Source: Maricaulaceae bacterium (GTDB taxonomy: Bacteria; Pseudomonadota; Alphaproteobacteria; Caulobacterales; Maricaulaceae). From it: a DNA stretch of 64,000 nucleotides. The notes below the pieces were generated by a model. That model ran no database searches, had not been told where the DNA came from, and saw only the letters and a program-made list of their open reading frames with translations. Shown here one piece after another: positions 37,578-46,800 of this stretch (positions are counted from its first letter, which is position 1; every line of letters starts with the position of its first letter). The stretch is from NCBI GenBank assembly GCA_026126205.1, contig JAHCJP010000003.1, positions 1 through 64,000 of the forward strand. Direction: 5' to 3'. The position numbers and the translations under genes are program-made.

Positions 37578-37636
37578 ATGTGCGCCGATTTGATGACCAG
37601 CTTGCGGGCGCGTGAACAAGTGCGGCTAAAGCGGAT
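37578..37636 (+). promoter_or_regulatory. SAM-II riboswitch
   Basis: The sequence contains GCGCCGAUUUGA, CUUGCGGGCGCGUGAACAAG and GCGGCUAAAGCGG in order, matching the conserved SAM-II motif. GCGCC (37582-37586) pairs with GGCGC (37608-37612) for P1, and the CUUGC and GCUAAAGC elements form the pseudoknot. It lies 90 bases upstream of hom, in front of a three-gene methionine operon, and should reduce expression when S-adenosylmethionine is plentiful. Confidence 0.88.
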
Positions 37637-37725
37637 CGAGCCTGTGCGCGCTCCTTGCGGCGCGTGCGCGCCCATCCCCTTCGGCGTCCGCGCGTTCGCC
37701 CCGCGAAACGACAAGGACGCCGGAC

Positions 37726-38715
37726 ATGACCCTCGCCGCCAGCACCCTCGCCTCTGAAACACGCCGCCATGCGCCGCGCGCCGGCCTGCGCCCGCTGCGG
37801 GCGGTGATGTTCGGCTGCGGCGTCGTCGGAGGCGGGGTGATGGACGGGCTGCAAGGACTGCCGGGGCTGAAGCTGGCCGCCGTGGTGACGCGGCTACCGC
37901 GCCCCGGAACGGCGGACGGGCCGCGGCGGCTAATCGACGCGACAGACGCCTTTGGCCTTGCGCCCGATCTGGTGATCGAAGCCTTGCCTGATATCGCGCT
38001 GGCCGAACAGGTTCTGGAACGCGCGATTGAGGCTGGTGCGGCGGTGGTCAGCGCCAACAAGGCCGTTGTCGCCCGGCGGCCGGATCTTGAGGCGCGGGCC
38101 AGAGCGCAGGGAACGCCGTTCCTGTATTCCGCGGCCGTCGGCGGCGGCGTTCCGGTGCTGGAGACACTGCACGATCTGCGGCGGCGGGGGCGCGCCGTGA
38201 CCGGCGTGCGCGGCGTCGCCAACGGCACGTCGAACTTCGTGCTCGACCGGCTCGCCACCGGAGAAAGCCTTGCATCCGCCGTCGCCGCCGCACAGGCGGC
38301 GGGCTTCGCCGAGGCCGACCCGTCGGCCGATCTCGACGGCCGCGACGCCGCGGCGAAGCTCGCCTTGATCGCGCGGGCCTGCGACGTGCTTATCGACCCC
38401 CGTTCCATTCCCGCCGCCAGCATTCGCGACCTCCCCAATGGCGCGGCGGCGGAGGCGGCGCGGCGGGGCCTGCGCCTGCGCCAGGTCGCCGAACTGGCGC
38501 TGGACGCCCATGGCCCCGCCGCCCGCATCCTGCTGCGCGCCCTGCCCGGATCCGACCCGCTGGCGCGGACGCAGGACGAGGAGAACTGTTTCGTCCTGCA
38601 TCTGCGGGACGGCGAGACCCTGACCCTGACCGGCAAGGGCGCCGGCCGCGGACCGACGGCCGCATCGGTTCTGGGCGATGTCGGGCGCGTGCTTTCGGCA
38701 TGGGGGCGGCGATGA
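37726..38715 (+). CDS. hom: Homoserine dehydrogenase (without ACT domain)
   Basis: A 329-residue NAD(P)-dependent enzyme converting aspartate semialdehyde to homoserine. The dinucleotide loop is FGCGVVGGGV (about 29-38); family motifs are SANKAVVARR, AAVGGGVPVLETL, GVANGTSNFVL and EADPSADLDGRDAAAKLA. It lacks the C-terminal ACT domain of the usual allosteric enzyme (about 430 residues), so it is probably not feedback-inhibited by threonine; control would come from the SAM-II riboswitch. It is the first gene of hom-metX-metB and overlaps metX by four bases. Confidence 0.92.
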   Translation: MTLAASTLASETRRHAPRAGLRPLRAVMFGCGVVGGGVMDGLQGLPGLKLAAVVTRLPRPGTADGPRRLIDATDAFGLAPDLVIEALPDIALAEQVLERAIEAGAAVVSANKAVVARRPDLEARARAQGTPFLYSAAVGGGVPVLETLHDLRRRGRAVTGVRGVANGTSNFVLDRLATGESLASAVAAAQAAGFAEADPSADLDGRDAAAKLALIARACDVLIDPRSIPAASIRDLPNGAAAEAARRGLRLRQVAELALDAHGPAARILLRALPGSDPLARTQDEENCFVLHLRDGETLTLTGKGAGRGPTAASVLGDVGRVLSAWGRR

Positions 38716-39632
38716 CGCACCAGCCCCTCGCCGCGCTGGCCGCGACGGACATTTTCACCGAAGTCCGGCTGGCCGATGGCCGCCGCGTCCCGGTGGCCGG
38801 CCATGTCGACGGCCCGCCGGACGCCCCGGCCGTGCTGGTGCTGGGCGGGGTGTCGGCGCACCGCCGCGCCGCGCGCTGGTGGGCCGCGCAGTGCGGCCCG
38901 GGCAAGGCGCTGGACACAAGCCGGGTCCGCGTCATCGGCGCCGACTTCCTGGGCGAGGCGGCGGCGCCCTTCCCCAGCACCGAAGACCAGGCGCGGGCGG
39001 CGCTGGCCGTGGCCGATGCGGCGGGCGTTGACCGCTTCGCCGTCATCGGCGCCTCCTATGGCGGCATGATCGCGCAGCACATCGCCGCCCTGGCGCCGGA
39101 ACGCGTCAGCGAAGCGGTGATCATCAGCGCCGCCGAGCGCGCCGCGCCGCTGGCCCGCGCCTGGCGCTCGATCCAGCGCGAGACGGTGGAACTGGCCCTG
39201 CGCCATGGCGACGGCGCGGCGGGGGTCGACATCGCCCGGCGCCTGGCCATGACCACCTACCGCACGCCCGGCGAGATCGACCGGCGTTTCCGCGACGCGC
39301 CGCCGGACAGCCGCGACGCGGCGGGGCCTGAAGCCTGGCTGGCCGCGCGCGGCGCCGATTACGCGGCCAAGGTCAGCCCGCAACGCTTCCTGGCCCTGTC
39401 GCGGTCGATGGACGCCCACGAGGCCGATGCGGCGCGCATCGCCTGTCCGGCGCATTTCGTCGCCGTCGCCGGCGATCTGCTGGTCCCGGCCGAGGATGTC
39501 GCCGCCGCCGCCGGGCGCGCGGCGCAGGGGCGGCTGAGCGTGCTCTGCTCGCCCTTTGGCCATGACGCCTTCCTGAAGGAGGAAGCGGCCTTCGCCCGCC
39601 TGCTGGCCCCGGTGGCGGAGCGGGCGCGGTGA
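38712..39632 (+). CDS. metX: Homoserine O-acyltransferase, MetX family
   Basis: A 306-residue alpha/beta hydrolase-fold enzyme. The nucleophile Ser is in GASYGGMIAQ, the acid Asp in VAGDLLVP and the catalytic His in FGHDAFLKE, the MetX triad. It is shorter than classical MetX. It activates homoserine with acetyl- or succinyl-CoA, and the sequence alone does not tell which donor; several short alphaproteobacterial MetX proteins use succinyl-CoA. The start is the ATGA overlapping the hom stop. Confidence 0.85.
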   Translation: MTHQPLAALAATDIFTEVRLADGRRVPVAGHVDGPPDAPAVLVLGGVSAHRRAARWWAAQCGPGKALDTSRVRVIGADFLGEAAAPFPSTEDQARAALAVADAAGVDRFAVIGASYGGMIAQHIAALAPERVSEAVIISAAERAAPLARAWRSIQRETVELALRHGDGAAGVDIARRLAMTTYRTPGEIDRRFRDAPPDSRDAAGPEAWLAARGADYAAKVSPQRFLALSRSMDAHEADAARIACPAHFVAVAGDLLVPAEDVAAAAGRAAQGRLSVLCSPFGHDAFLKEEAAFARLLAPVAERAR

Positions 39633-40795
39633 GCGCCGCCATCGACACCCGCGCCGCGCAGGCCGGCATCAACACCGACCCCGGTTGGGGCGCGGTGACG
39701 CCGCCTCTGCATCTGTCCACCGCCTTCCGGCGCGCGGCGGCGGACGCGCCCGGCGCCTTCGACTACGCCCGCACCGACAATCCGTCCCGGCGCCTGCTGG
39801 CCGATGTGCTGGCGGAGCTGGAAGGCGGCGAGGGCGCGGTGGTCACGGCGTCGGGCATGGCGGCCATCGACCTGCTGCTGAACGACCTGCCCGCCGGGGC
39901 GCGAGTGGTGTGTTCGCATGACGCCTATGGCGGAACCCGGCGACTATTCGACGCCCGCTCCAAACAAGGGCGCATCGCCGTCACCTATGCCGACACCGGC
40001 GATCTCGCGGCGCTGGAGAGGGCGTTGCGGGACGGCGCGGCGCTGGTGCTGGTCGAGACGCCGTCGAACCCGCGGCTGCGGATCAGCGACATCGCCGCCT
40101 GCGCGGCGCTGGCCCGTCAGGCGGGCGCGAAACTGGCCGTGGACAACACCGTGCTTTCGCCGGCGCTGCAGCGGCCATTGACGCTGGGCGCCGACTATTC
40201 CGTGCAATCGGCCACCAAGCTGCTGAACGGGCATTCCGACATGGTAGGCGGCGCCGTGGCCTGCGCGCGCACGGAAGAGGCGGAGCGTCTTGCCTGGTGG
40301 GCGAACTGCGCCGGAACCGGCGGCGCGGCCTTCGATTGCTGGCTGGCGCTGAGAGGGCTGCGCACCCTGCCGCTGCGGGCGCGGGCGCAGAGCGAGGCGG
40401 CGCTGCGCATCGCACGCTGGCTGGCGGCGCGCGGCGATGTGGGCGTCGATTATCCCGGCCTGCCGGACCATCCCGGCCATGCGCTGGCCGCGCGCCAGCA
40501 GACGGGCTTCGGCCCGCTGCTGAGCTTCGCGCCCCGGGGCGGGACGAAGCGCGCCCGGGCCGTGGTGAAGCGGTTACGTCTGTTCACGCTGGCGCAGTCG
40601 CTGGGCGGGGTGGAGAGCCTGGCCTGCATCCCGGCGCTGATGACCCATGCGGCGATGAGCGCGGCGGCGCGCGCCGGGGCCGGGGTCGGCGACGATCTGA
40701 TCCGCTTGTCATGCGGGCTGGAGGCGGCGGAGGACCTGATCGCCGATCTGGAGCAGGGCTTGGGCGGTCCGCCTACCAGCGGCGGGAGAAGCTGA
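39629..40795 (+). CDS. metB: PLP-dependent cystathionine gamma-synthase family enzyme
   Basis: A 388-residue Cys/Met-metabolism PLP enzyme. The PLP lysine is in SVQSATKLLNGHSDMVGGAV; other family motifs are TASGMAAIDLLL, ETPSNPRLRISDI and SLGGVESLACIPALMTHA. After MetX it would condense the acylhomoserine with cysteine (giving cystathionine) or sulfide; the operon supports methionine synthesis. It starts at GTG in GTGA overlapping metX. Its last 23 bases overlap the convergent outer-membrane protein gene. Confidence 0.86.
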   Translation: MSAAIDTRAAQAGINTDPGWGAVTPPLHLSTAFRRAAADAPGAFDYARTDNPSRRLLADVLAELEGGEGAVVTASGMAAIDLLLNDLPAGARVVCSHDAYGGTRRLFDARSKQGRIAVTYADTGDLAALERALRDGAALVLVETPSNPRLRISDIAACAALARQAGAKLAVDNTVLSPALQRPLTLGADYSVQSATKLLNGHSDMVGGAVACARTEEAERLAWWANCAGTGGAAFDCWLALRGLRTLPLRARAQSEAALRIARWLAARGDVGVDYPGLPDHPGHALAARQQTGFGPLLSFAPRGGTKRARAVVKRLRLFTLAQSLGGVESLACIPALMTHAAMSAAARAGAGVGDDLIRLSCGLEAAEDLIADLEQGLGGPPTSGGRS

Positions 40796-41609
40796 TCGCG
40801 GCGAAATTCTCGTCGCTGTCGAACTCTGTGACGCCGGAGCGGTAACGCGTCTCGCGCCGCACATAGGCCAGCGACAGGTCCATCGACTCGCCGACGCGCA
40901 TCGCGAAGCCGGCCTGCAGGTCGCCGATCACGGCGTAGGTTTCCAGGCGCATGGCGCGCTGGAAGTCGAACCCCTGGCGGGGATCGTAAAGCAGCGCATG
41001 GCGCTCCGCCCCCGCGAAGGCGAACCAGCGCGGCCGTTCGCCGATATCGGAGTGGTGCTGGCCGATGCGGATCTGGGCGCCGGCGCCGGCGACAGACCCG
41101 TCCGGCCCGACGCTGAAGGCCGCGCGCGGCGCCATGTCGATGTCGAACAGCGCGCCGAACTCGCCGGTCAGGAAGGCGGAGGAATAATCCAGCGCGAAGC
41201 TCGGCCGCATTTCGATCGCGGGATCGATCAGCGCCCGGTGGTCGCCGGAGGCGAAAGGCTGGAAAGCCTGGTGGACCACCGAAGCTTCGGCGGGCGAATA
41301 GACGGAGAAGGAGAAACCGGATTCCGGCGCGCTCCAGGATTCGGCCCCCGCGCCGTGCAGCGCGATCAGCGCCCCCGGCGCGGTCGACCTGAACGACAGG
41401 GCCGATTGAGCGAAACGCGCCGCGGCGGGCGTCAGCGCCGGCGTCTCCTCGGCCAGCAGGCCATCGCGAACCGAGGTCGACGGGCTCCACCCCGCGCTCT
41501 GCGCGGCGACCGGCGCGGCGCACAGCGCCGCCGCGCCCGCCAGAGCGAGCGACCGCGCGCCTAAGCCTTGCGCGGCGATCCGGAATGGCTGCAACCCGGG
41601 CATGCGCAT
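40773..41609 (-). CDS. Outer-membrane beta-barrel protein, LpxR-like (tentative)
   Basis: A 278-residue protein with a signal peptide (about residues 19-37, ending PVAAQSAG) and an outer-membrane C-terminus of alternating strands ending FAAISFSRRW. Segments such as FAFAGAERHALLYDP and LSLAYVRRETRYRSGV resemble the LpxR (lipid A deacylase) family, but the catalytic Asn-His pair of true LpxR was not clearly identified. It may be a barrel of unrelated function. It is convergent with metB. Confidence 0.55.
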   Translation of the reverse strand: MRMPGLQPFRIAAQGLGARSLALAGAAALCAAPVAAQSAGWSPSTSVRDGLLAEETPALTPAAARFAQSALSFRSTAPGALIALHGAGAESWSAPESGFSFSVYSPAEASVVHQAFQPFASGDHRALIDPAIEMRPSFALDYSSAFLTGEFGALFDIDMAPRAAFSVGPDGSVAGAGAQIRIGQHHSDIGERPRWFAFAGAERHALLYDPRQGFDFQRAMRLETYAVIGDLQAGFAMRVGESMDLSLAYVRRETRYRSGVTEFDSDENFAAISFSRRW

Positions 41610-41735
41610 GCCTCCCTGCGAAGCGCCTGCGAGGTTATTTTTAGCACATCAGGTTGTGAACGGGTTCTGAATTTTTATTACTGCATTGACGGAGCATTGA
41701 CGGCGCGGCGCCGGGGCAACACCCGCAGGACCGTT

Positions 41736-43628
41736 CTACTGGCAGGCCAGGCATTCCTCGTAATCGGTGCGCGCGCCCGTTTCTTCCACGGCGGCGGCCT
41801 TGGCCGACCCGTTGGCGAAGGCCGTGCGCTGCACTGATTTCGAGCGGCAATAATAGAGCGACTTCACGCCCTTCTCCCATGCCGTCCAGTGCAGCATGTG
41901 CAGGTCCCATTTGTCGGCGTCTCCGGGCAGGAACACGTTCAGCGACTGCGCCTGGCAGATATAGGGCGTGCGGTCGGCGGCGTGTTCGATCACCCAGCGC
42001 TGATCGATCTCGAAAGCGGTGCGGAACAACGCCTTCTCGTGCTCGTCCAGACAATCGAGATGCTGGACCGAGCCCTCGTGCTCGAGGATCGAGGCCCAGA
42101 TCTCGGGCGTGTTGGCGCCCCTGGCCTCCAGCTTCGCCTCCAGATGCGGATTCTTGACCGGGAACGAACCGGACAGCGTCTTGTGGACATAGAAATTCGC
42201 CGGGATCGGCTCGATTCCGGCGCTGGTCCCGCCGCAGATGATCGAGATAGACGCCGTCGGCGCGATCGCCAGCTTGTGCGAGAAGCGCGCCTTGACGCCG
42301 TTTTCCCCGGCGTCGGGGCAGGCGCCACGTTCTTCCGCCAGCTTCACCGAGGCCGCGTCCGCCGCCTGACGGATATGCTTGAAGATCTTCAAATTCCACG
42401 ACTTGGCCAGCGCCGATTCAAACGGCGCGTTCATCGCCTGCAGGAAGGAGTGGAACCCCATCAGGCCGAGGCCGACCGAGCGTTCACGCGTCGCCGAATA
42501 CACGGCGCGGCTCATCTCCGGCGGGGCGCGTTCGATGAAATCGGTCAGCACGTTGTCGAGAAAGCGGAACACGTCCTCGATGAAGTCTGGATGGTCCTTC
42601 CATTCCAGGAATTTCTCGGCGTTCAGCGACGACAGGCAGCACACCGCCGTGCGGTCGCGCCCTGTGTGGTCGACGCCGGTGGGCAGCATGATCTCCGAAC
42701 ACAGGTTCGACTGGCGCACCTTCAGGCCGAGCTTGCGCTGGTGCGCGGGCAGCGCCTTGTTCACCGTATCGGAGAAGATGATGTAGGGCTCGCCGGTCTG
42801 CAGTCGCAGTTCCAGCAGTTTCTGCCACAGCTTGCGGGCGCTGACTGTTTTCACCACCGCGTCCGATTTCGGCGAGCGCAGCTCGAAATCGGCGTCGTCG
42901 CGCACCGCCTCCATGAAGGCGTCGGTGATGTTGACGCCATGGTGCAGGTTCAGGCTCTTGCGGTTGAAGTCGCCGGAGGGTTTGCGGATCTCCAGGAATT
43001 CCTCGATCTCCGGGTGGTGGATGTCGAGATACACCGCCGCCGAACCGCGCCGCAGCGAACCCTGCGAGATGGCCAGCGTCAGCGAATCCATCACCCGGAT
43101 GAAGGGAATGATGCCGCTGGTCTGGCCGTTCTGGCCCACCTTCTCGCCGATGGAGCGCACCGAGCCCCAATAGGTGCCGATGCCGCCGCCATTGGAGGCC
43201 AGCCAGACATTCTCGTTCCAGGCGCCGACGATGTCGTCCAGCGAATCGCCCACCGCGTTCAGGAAGCAGGAGATCGGCAGGCCGCGATCGGCGCCGCCAT
43301 TGGACAGAACCGGGGTGGCCGGCATGAACCACAGGTTCGACATATAGTCGTAAAGCCGCTGCGCATGGGCGTCGTCGTCGGCGTAGGATTTCGCCACGCG
43401 CGCGAACATGTCCTGATTTGATTCGCCTGGCAGGAGATAACGATCGGCGAGCGTCTTCTTGCCGAACTCGGTCAGCAGTGAATCACGCGAATGATCGATG
43501 CGAACGGTCTCGACAAGGCGCAGATGCGCGGCGCCGGACGCCGCACGCGGCTTGCCGCGGCGCGCACGGTCCCCATCCGCTTCCTTTGCGCTGACCGCTG
43601 TCCCGGTCGCAAAATCCGCTGGCGTCAT
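41736..43628 (-). CDS. nrdA: Class Ia ribonucleotide reductase alpha subunit, lacking ATP cone
   Basis: A 630-residue catalytic subunit. The active-site cysteines are in GLPISCFLNA, NLCSEIMLPTG (thiyl radical) and CCLSSLN, and the C-terminal swinging arm ends EECLACQ. The N-terminus runs from a 45-residue linker straight into the barrel (DSLLTEFGKKTLADRYLL), so the usual ATP cone of about 100 residues is missing; activity inhibition by dATP would be absent unless another subunit supplies it. It is separated from nrdB by the methionine operon, and both have NrdR-like boxes upstream. Confidence 0.93.
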   Translation of the reverse strand: MTPADFATGTAVSAKEADGDRARRGKPRAASGAAHLRLVETVRIDHSRDSLLTEFGKKTLADRYLLPGESNQDMFARVAKSYADDDAHAQRLYDYMSNLWFMPATPVLSNGGADRGLPISCFLNAVGDSLDDIVGAWNENVWLASNGGGIGTYWGSVRSIGEKVGQNGQTSGIIPFIRVMDSLTLAISQGSLRRGSAAVYLDIHHPEIEEFLEIRKPSGDFNRKSLNLHHGVNITDAFMEAVRDDADFELRSPKSDAVVKTVSARKLWQKLLELRLQTGEPYIIFSDTVNKALPAHQRKLGLKVRQSNLCSEIMLPTGVDHTGRDRTAVCCLSSLNAEKFLEWKDHPDFIEDVFRFLDNVLTDFIERAPPEMSRAVYSATRERSVGLGLMGFHSFLQAMNAPFESALAKSWNLKIFKHIRQAADAASVKLAEERGACPDAGENGVKARFSHKLAIAPTASISIICGGTSAGIEPIPANFYVHKTLSGSFPVKNPHLEAKLEARGANTPEIWASILEHEGSVQHLDCLDEHEKALFRTAFEIDQRWVIEHAADRTPYICQAQSLNVFLPGDADKWDLHMLHWTAWEKGVKSLYYCRSKSVQRTAFANGSAKAAAVEETGARTDYEECLACQ

Positions 43629-43886
43629 CGCCCTTTACTCCCCCGGATCGCGGCGCAATTCGCCCCCGTCGCGCGAAAACGCCTTTCGCGCCGCGTATGT
43701 TCAAAGCCCATGATTGTGTGTCAGCCCCTGCGAGCCGACCCAACATATAGTGGATCAAGCCGCGCAGCCCGGTCAACGGGGGGAAGGGTCCGAACCCGGA
43801 TTTTTTCGTTAACGAATCCCTAATCGCCTGTCTGGGCAGGTGATAAAAATTTACCTGCCGGAGGGCGGGGGAATCCGCGCCGTCCG
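43629..43886. other. nrdA promoter region and putA downstream region
   Basis: Besides the NrdR-like box it contains the perfect 12-bp palindrome TTCGTTAACGAA (43805-43816); TTAA, seven bases, CTAA (43809-43823), close to the CtrA site TTAA-N7-TTAA, with an inner GAATC (CcrM type); and a GGCAGGT / ACCTGCC stem (43835-43859) 28 bases after the putA stop. No gene is seen. Confidence 0.4.
43738..43753 (-). promoter_or_regulatory. Candidate NrdR box upstream of nrdA
   Basis: On the minus strand CCACTATATGTTGGGT matches the NrdR consensus ACACTATATATTGTGT at 13 of 16 positions. A partial second box (ACACAAT on the minus strand, 43713-43719) lies about 34 bases away; NrdR boxes often come in pairs about three helical turns apart. 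Confidence 0.6.
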
Positions 43887-46800
43887 TCAGCCGAGATTCA
43901 GCAATTCCGGATCACCGCCCTGCGCCGCGATATTCACCGTCACCGTGCGCTCGGAAGCGAAACGGGCGAGATAGTGCGGCCCGCCCGCCTTCGGGCCGGT
44001 GCCCGACAGGCCCTCGCCGCCGAAGGGCTGCACGCCGACCACGGCGCCGATCATGTTGCGGTTCACATAGACGTTGCCGGCGGGCACCGCGGCCGTCACC
44101 GCGTCCTGGAACGCCTGCAGGCGCGAATGCACGCCCAGCGTCAGGCCATAGCCCTTGGCGGCCAGCGCGGCGCAGGTCTTCTCAAGGTCTTTGCGCCTGT
44201 AGCGCACGACATGAAGGATCGGACCGAACTCCTCTTCCTCCAGCAGGTCCAGCGACGGCAGCTCGACCAGCGCCGGGCCTAGGAAACTGCCGGTTTTGTA
44301 AAGCGGGCCGGGGTCGAGCTGCTTGATCACCTTCGCCTGTTCGCGCATCCGCGCCATGTGGGCCTCCAGCCCGTCGCGCGCGCGCTCGTCGATCACCGGG
44401 CCGACATCGGTGGCCGGATCGGCGGGGTCGCCGATTTTCAGTTCGTCCATCGCGCCGGACAGGCCCTCGATCAGCGAATCCGCCGTCTCCTCGGGCAGGA
44501 AAATCACCCGCAGCGCCGAACAGCGCTGCCCCGCCGAGCCGAAGGCGCTCAGCACCGCGTCGTCGACCACCTGCTCCTTCAGGGCCGAGGTGTCGACGAA
44601 CATGCCGTTCAGTCCGCCGGTCTCGGCGATCAGCACCGGGATCGGCCCCTTGGTGCCGGCCAGCGCCGAATTGATGCGCCGCGCCACGGCGGTGGAGCCA
44701 GTGAAGGCGACGCCGGCGACACGGTCGTCAGAGGTCAGCTTCGCCCCGACCTTCGATCCCGGCCCGATCACCAGGTGCAGCACGTCGGCCGGAACCCCGG
44801 CCTTGTGGAACAGTTTCACCGCCTCATGGGCGATCAGCGAGGTCTGCTCGGCCGGCTTGGCCAGCACGGCGTTGCCCGCCGCCAGCGCCGCGGCCACCTG
44901 GCCGGTGAAGATGGCGAGCGGGAAGTTCCACGGGCTGATGCACACGAACACGCCGCGGCCCTTCAGGTGCAGGTGGTTCGTTTCGCCCGCCGGCCCCGGC
45001 AGGCGTTCCGGCGCGCCGAATTTCGCCTCGGCCTCGGCGGCGTAATAGCGGCAGAAATCCACCGCCTCGCGCACTTCGGCCACACCGTCGGCCAGCGTCT
45101 TGCCCGCCTCGCGCGCCATCAGCGCGATCAGACGGCCGGCGTGCTTCTCCATCGCGTCCGCCATGGCGCGCAGGATCTCCGCCCGCGCCGGGCCGCCCTT
45201 GCGGTCCCAGCCGGGCTGCGCCTTCGCGGCGGCGGCGAAGGCGCGCTCGATATCGGCCTCGCCGGCGTGACTGACGCTGCCCAGCGTGCGCGAACGATCG
45301 GCTGGGCTGGTGACGGGGTGGCCGTCGCCCTTCGGAGTCTCGCCGCAGATGATCGGCCCGGCGGAAAGCGGGTCGGCCTTGTCGAAGGCGGCCAAGGCGG
45401 CGGCGAAGCGTTCGCGCGTCGCGGCCTGGGAGAGATCGATGCCTTGCGAGTTCATGCGTCCGGGTCCGTAGAGCTGGGGGGGTGTCGGGATTTTCGGATG
45501 CGGGGCCGGCGCGGCGCCGCCCAGGACCTCGAACGGCCCGCGGGCGACCGCCTCAGGGGGAACTTTCGCATCCAGGAAGGAGTGTACAAAGGAGGTGTTA
45601 GCGCCATTTTCGAGCAAGCGGCGCACCAGGTATGGCAGCAGGTCCTCATGGCTGCCGACCGGCGCGTAGACGCGCACCGGGTGCGGCCCGAAGGCGTCGC
45701 GCGCCGCAGCGTACAGCGCCTCGCCCATGCCATGCAGGCGCTGGAACTCGTACTCCGCCACCCCCGCCTTCTCCGCCAGCGCGCGCACCGCGCACAGCGT
45801 GTGGGCGTTGTGGGTGGCGAACTGGGAATAGATGGCGTCCGGCGCGGCCAGCATGGCGCGCGCGCAAGCGAGATAGTTCAGATCCGTCGCCGGCTTGGTG
45901 GTCCACACCGGGAAATCCGGCCAGCCCATCTGCTGGGCGAACTTGATCTCGGTGTCCCAGTAGGCGCCCTTGACCAGCCGCACCATCAGCCGTCGCCCGG
46001 CCGCGCGGCCCAGCGCCACCAGGCGTTCAATCACCGCCCCGGCGCGTTTCTGATAGGCCTGCACGGCGAGGCCGAGGCCGTTCCAGCCAGCGAGCGACGG
46101 CTCGCGCGCCAACCGGTCAAGCAATTGCAGCGAGAGCACCAGCCGGTCGCTCTCCTCGGCGTCGATGGTCAGGCCGATGTCCGCCGCCTTCGCCGCCTGC
46201 GCCTGCTCCAGCATAAGCTGATACAGCTCGGCCATAATCCGCGCCTGTTTCACGGCGTGATAGCGCGGATGCAGGGCCGACAGCTTCACCGACACCCCGT
46301 CCACCGCCGCGGCCGGGCCAGCGCCGCGGGCCGCGCCCACGGCGGCGATCGCCTCCATATAGCGCAGGTGATAGCGCGCCGCGTCGGCGGCGGTGCGCGC
46401 CCCCTCGCCCAGCATGTCGAAGGAGTGCAACGCTCCCTCTCCGGATATCTTCCGGCCGCGCTTCAATCCCTCTTCTATGCTCCTTCCCAGTACAAACTGT
46501 TCACCCAGGATGCGCATCGCCTGCATCACCGCGGTGCGGATCACCGGCTCGCCCAGCTTCTGGGTCAGGGCGCGGAAATAGGCGGCGGGGTCGCGGCGGG
46601 CGCGCGCGTCGACATCGACCACGGCGCCGGTCAGCAGCAGGCCGAGGGTGGAGGCGTTGACCAGCCAGGATTCCGACTTGCCGAGCCGGGCGCCCCAGTC
46701 GCCGCCGGAGATCTTCTCGGCGATCAGCCGGTCGGCGGTCGCGGCGTCGGGCACGCGCAGCAGCGCCTCGGCCAGGCACATCAGGGCCAGGCCCTCGCGG

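Larger units (their letters stand above)
37417..37725. other. Divergent control region of nrdB and the methionine operon
   Basis: A 309-base gap holding the nrdB promoter and NrdR box on the left, and the palindromic operator and SAM-II riboswitch on the right. The part from 37640 to 37725 is GC-rich with overlapping GCGCGC stems and the hom ribosome-binding site (AAGGAC); no gene is seen. Confidence 0.6.

Noticed and set aside
41610..41735. Possible gene remnant or small RNA between the LpxR-like gene and nrdA
   Set aside because: No start codon with a ribosome-binding site and no stem-loop with a T tail was found.
43704..43719. Second full NrdR box at nrdA
   Set aside because: Only one half-site (ACACAAT on the minus strand) is convincing; the other half does not match.
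43835..43859. GGCAGGT/ACCTGCC stem as a putA terminator
   Set aside because: The stem is short, the 11-base loop is AT-rich and there is no U-tract after it on the minus strand; noted only as part of the gap.
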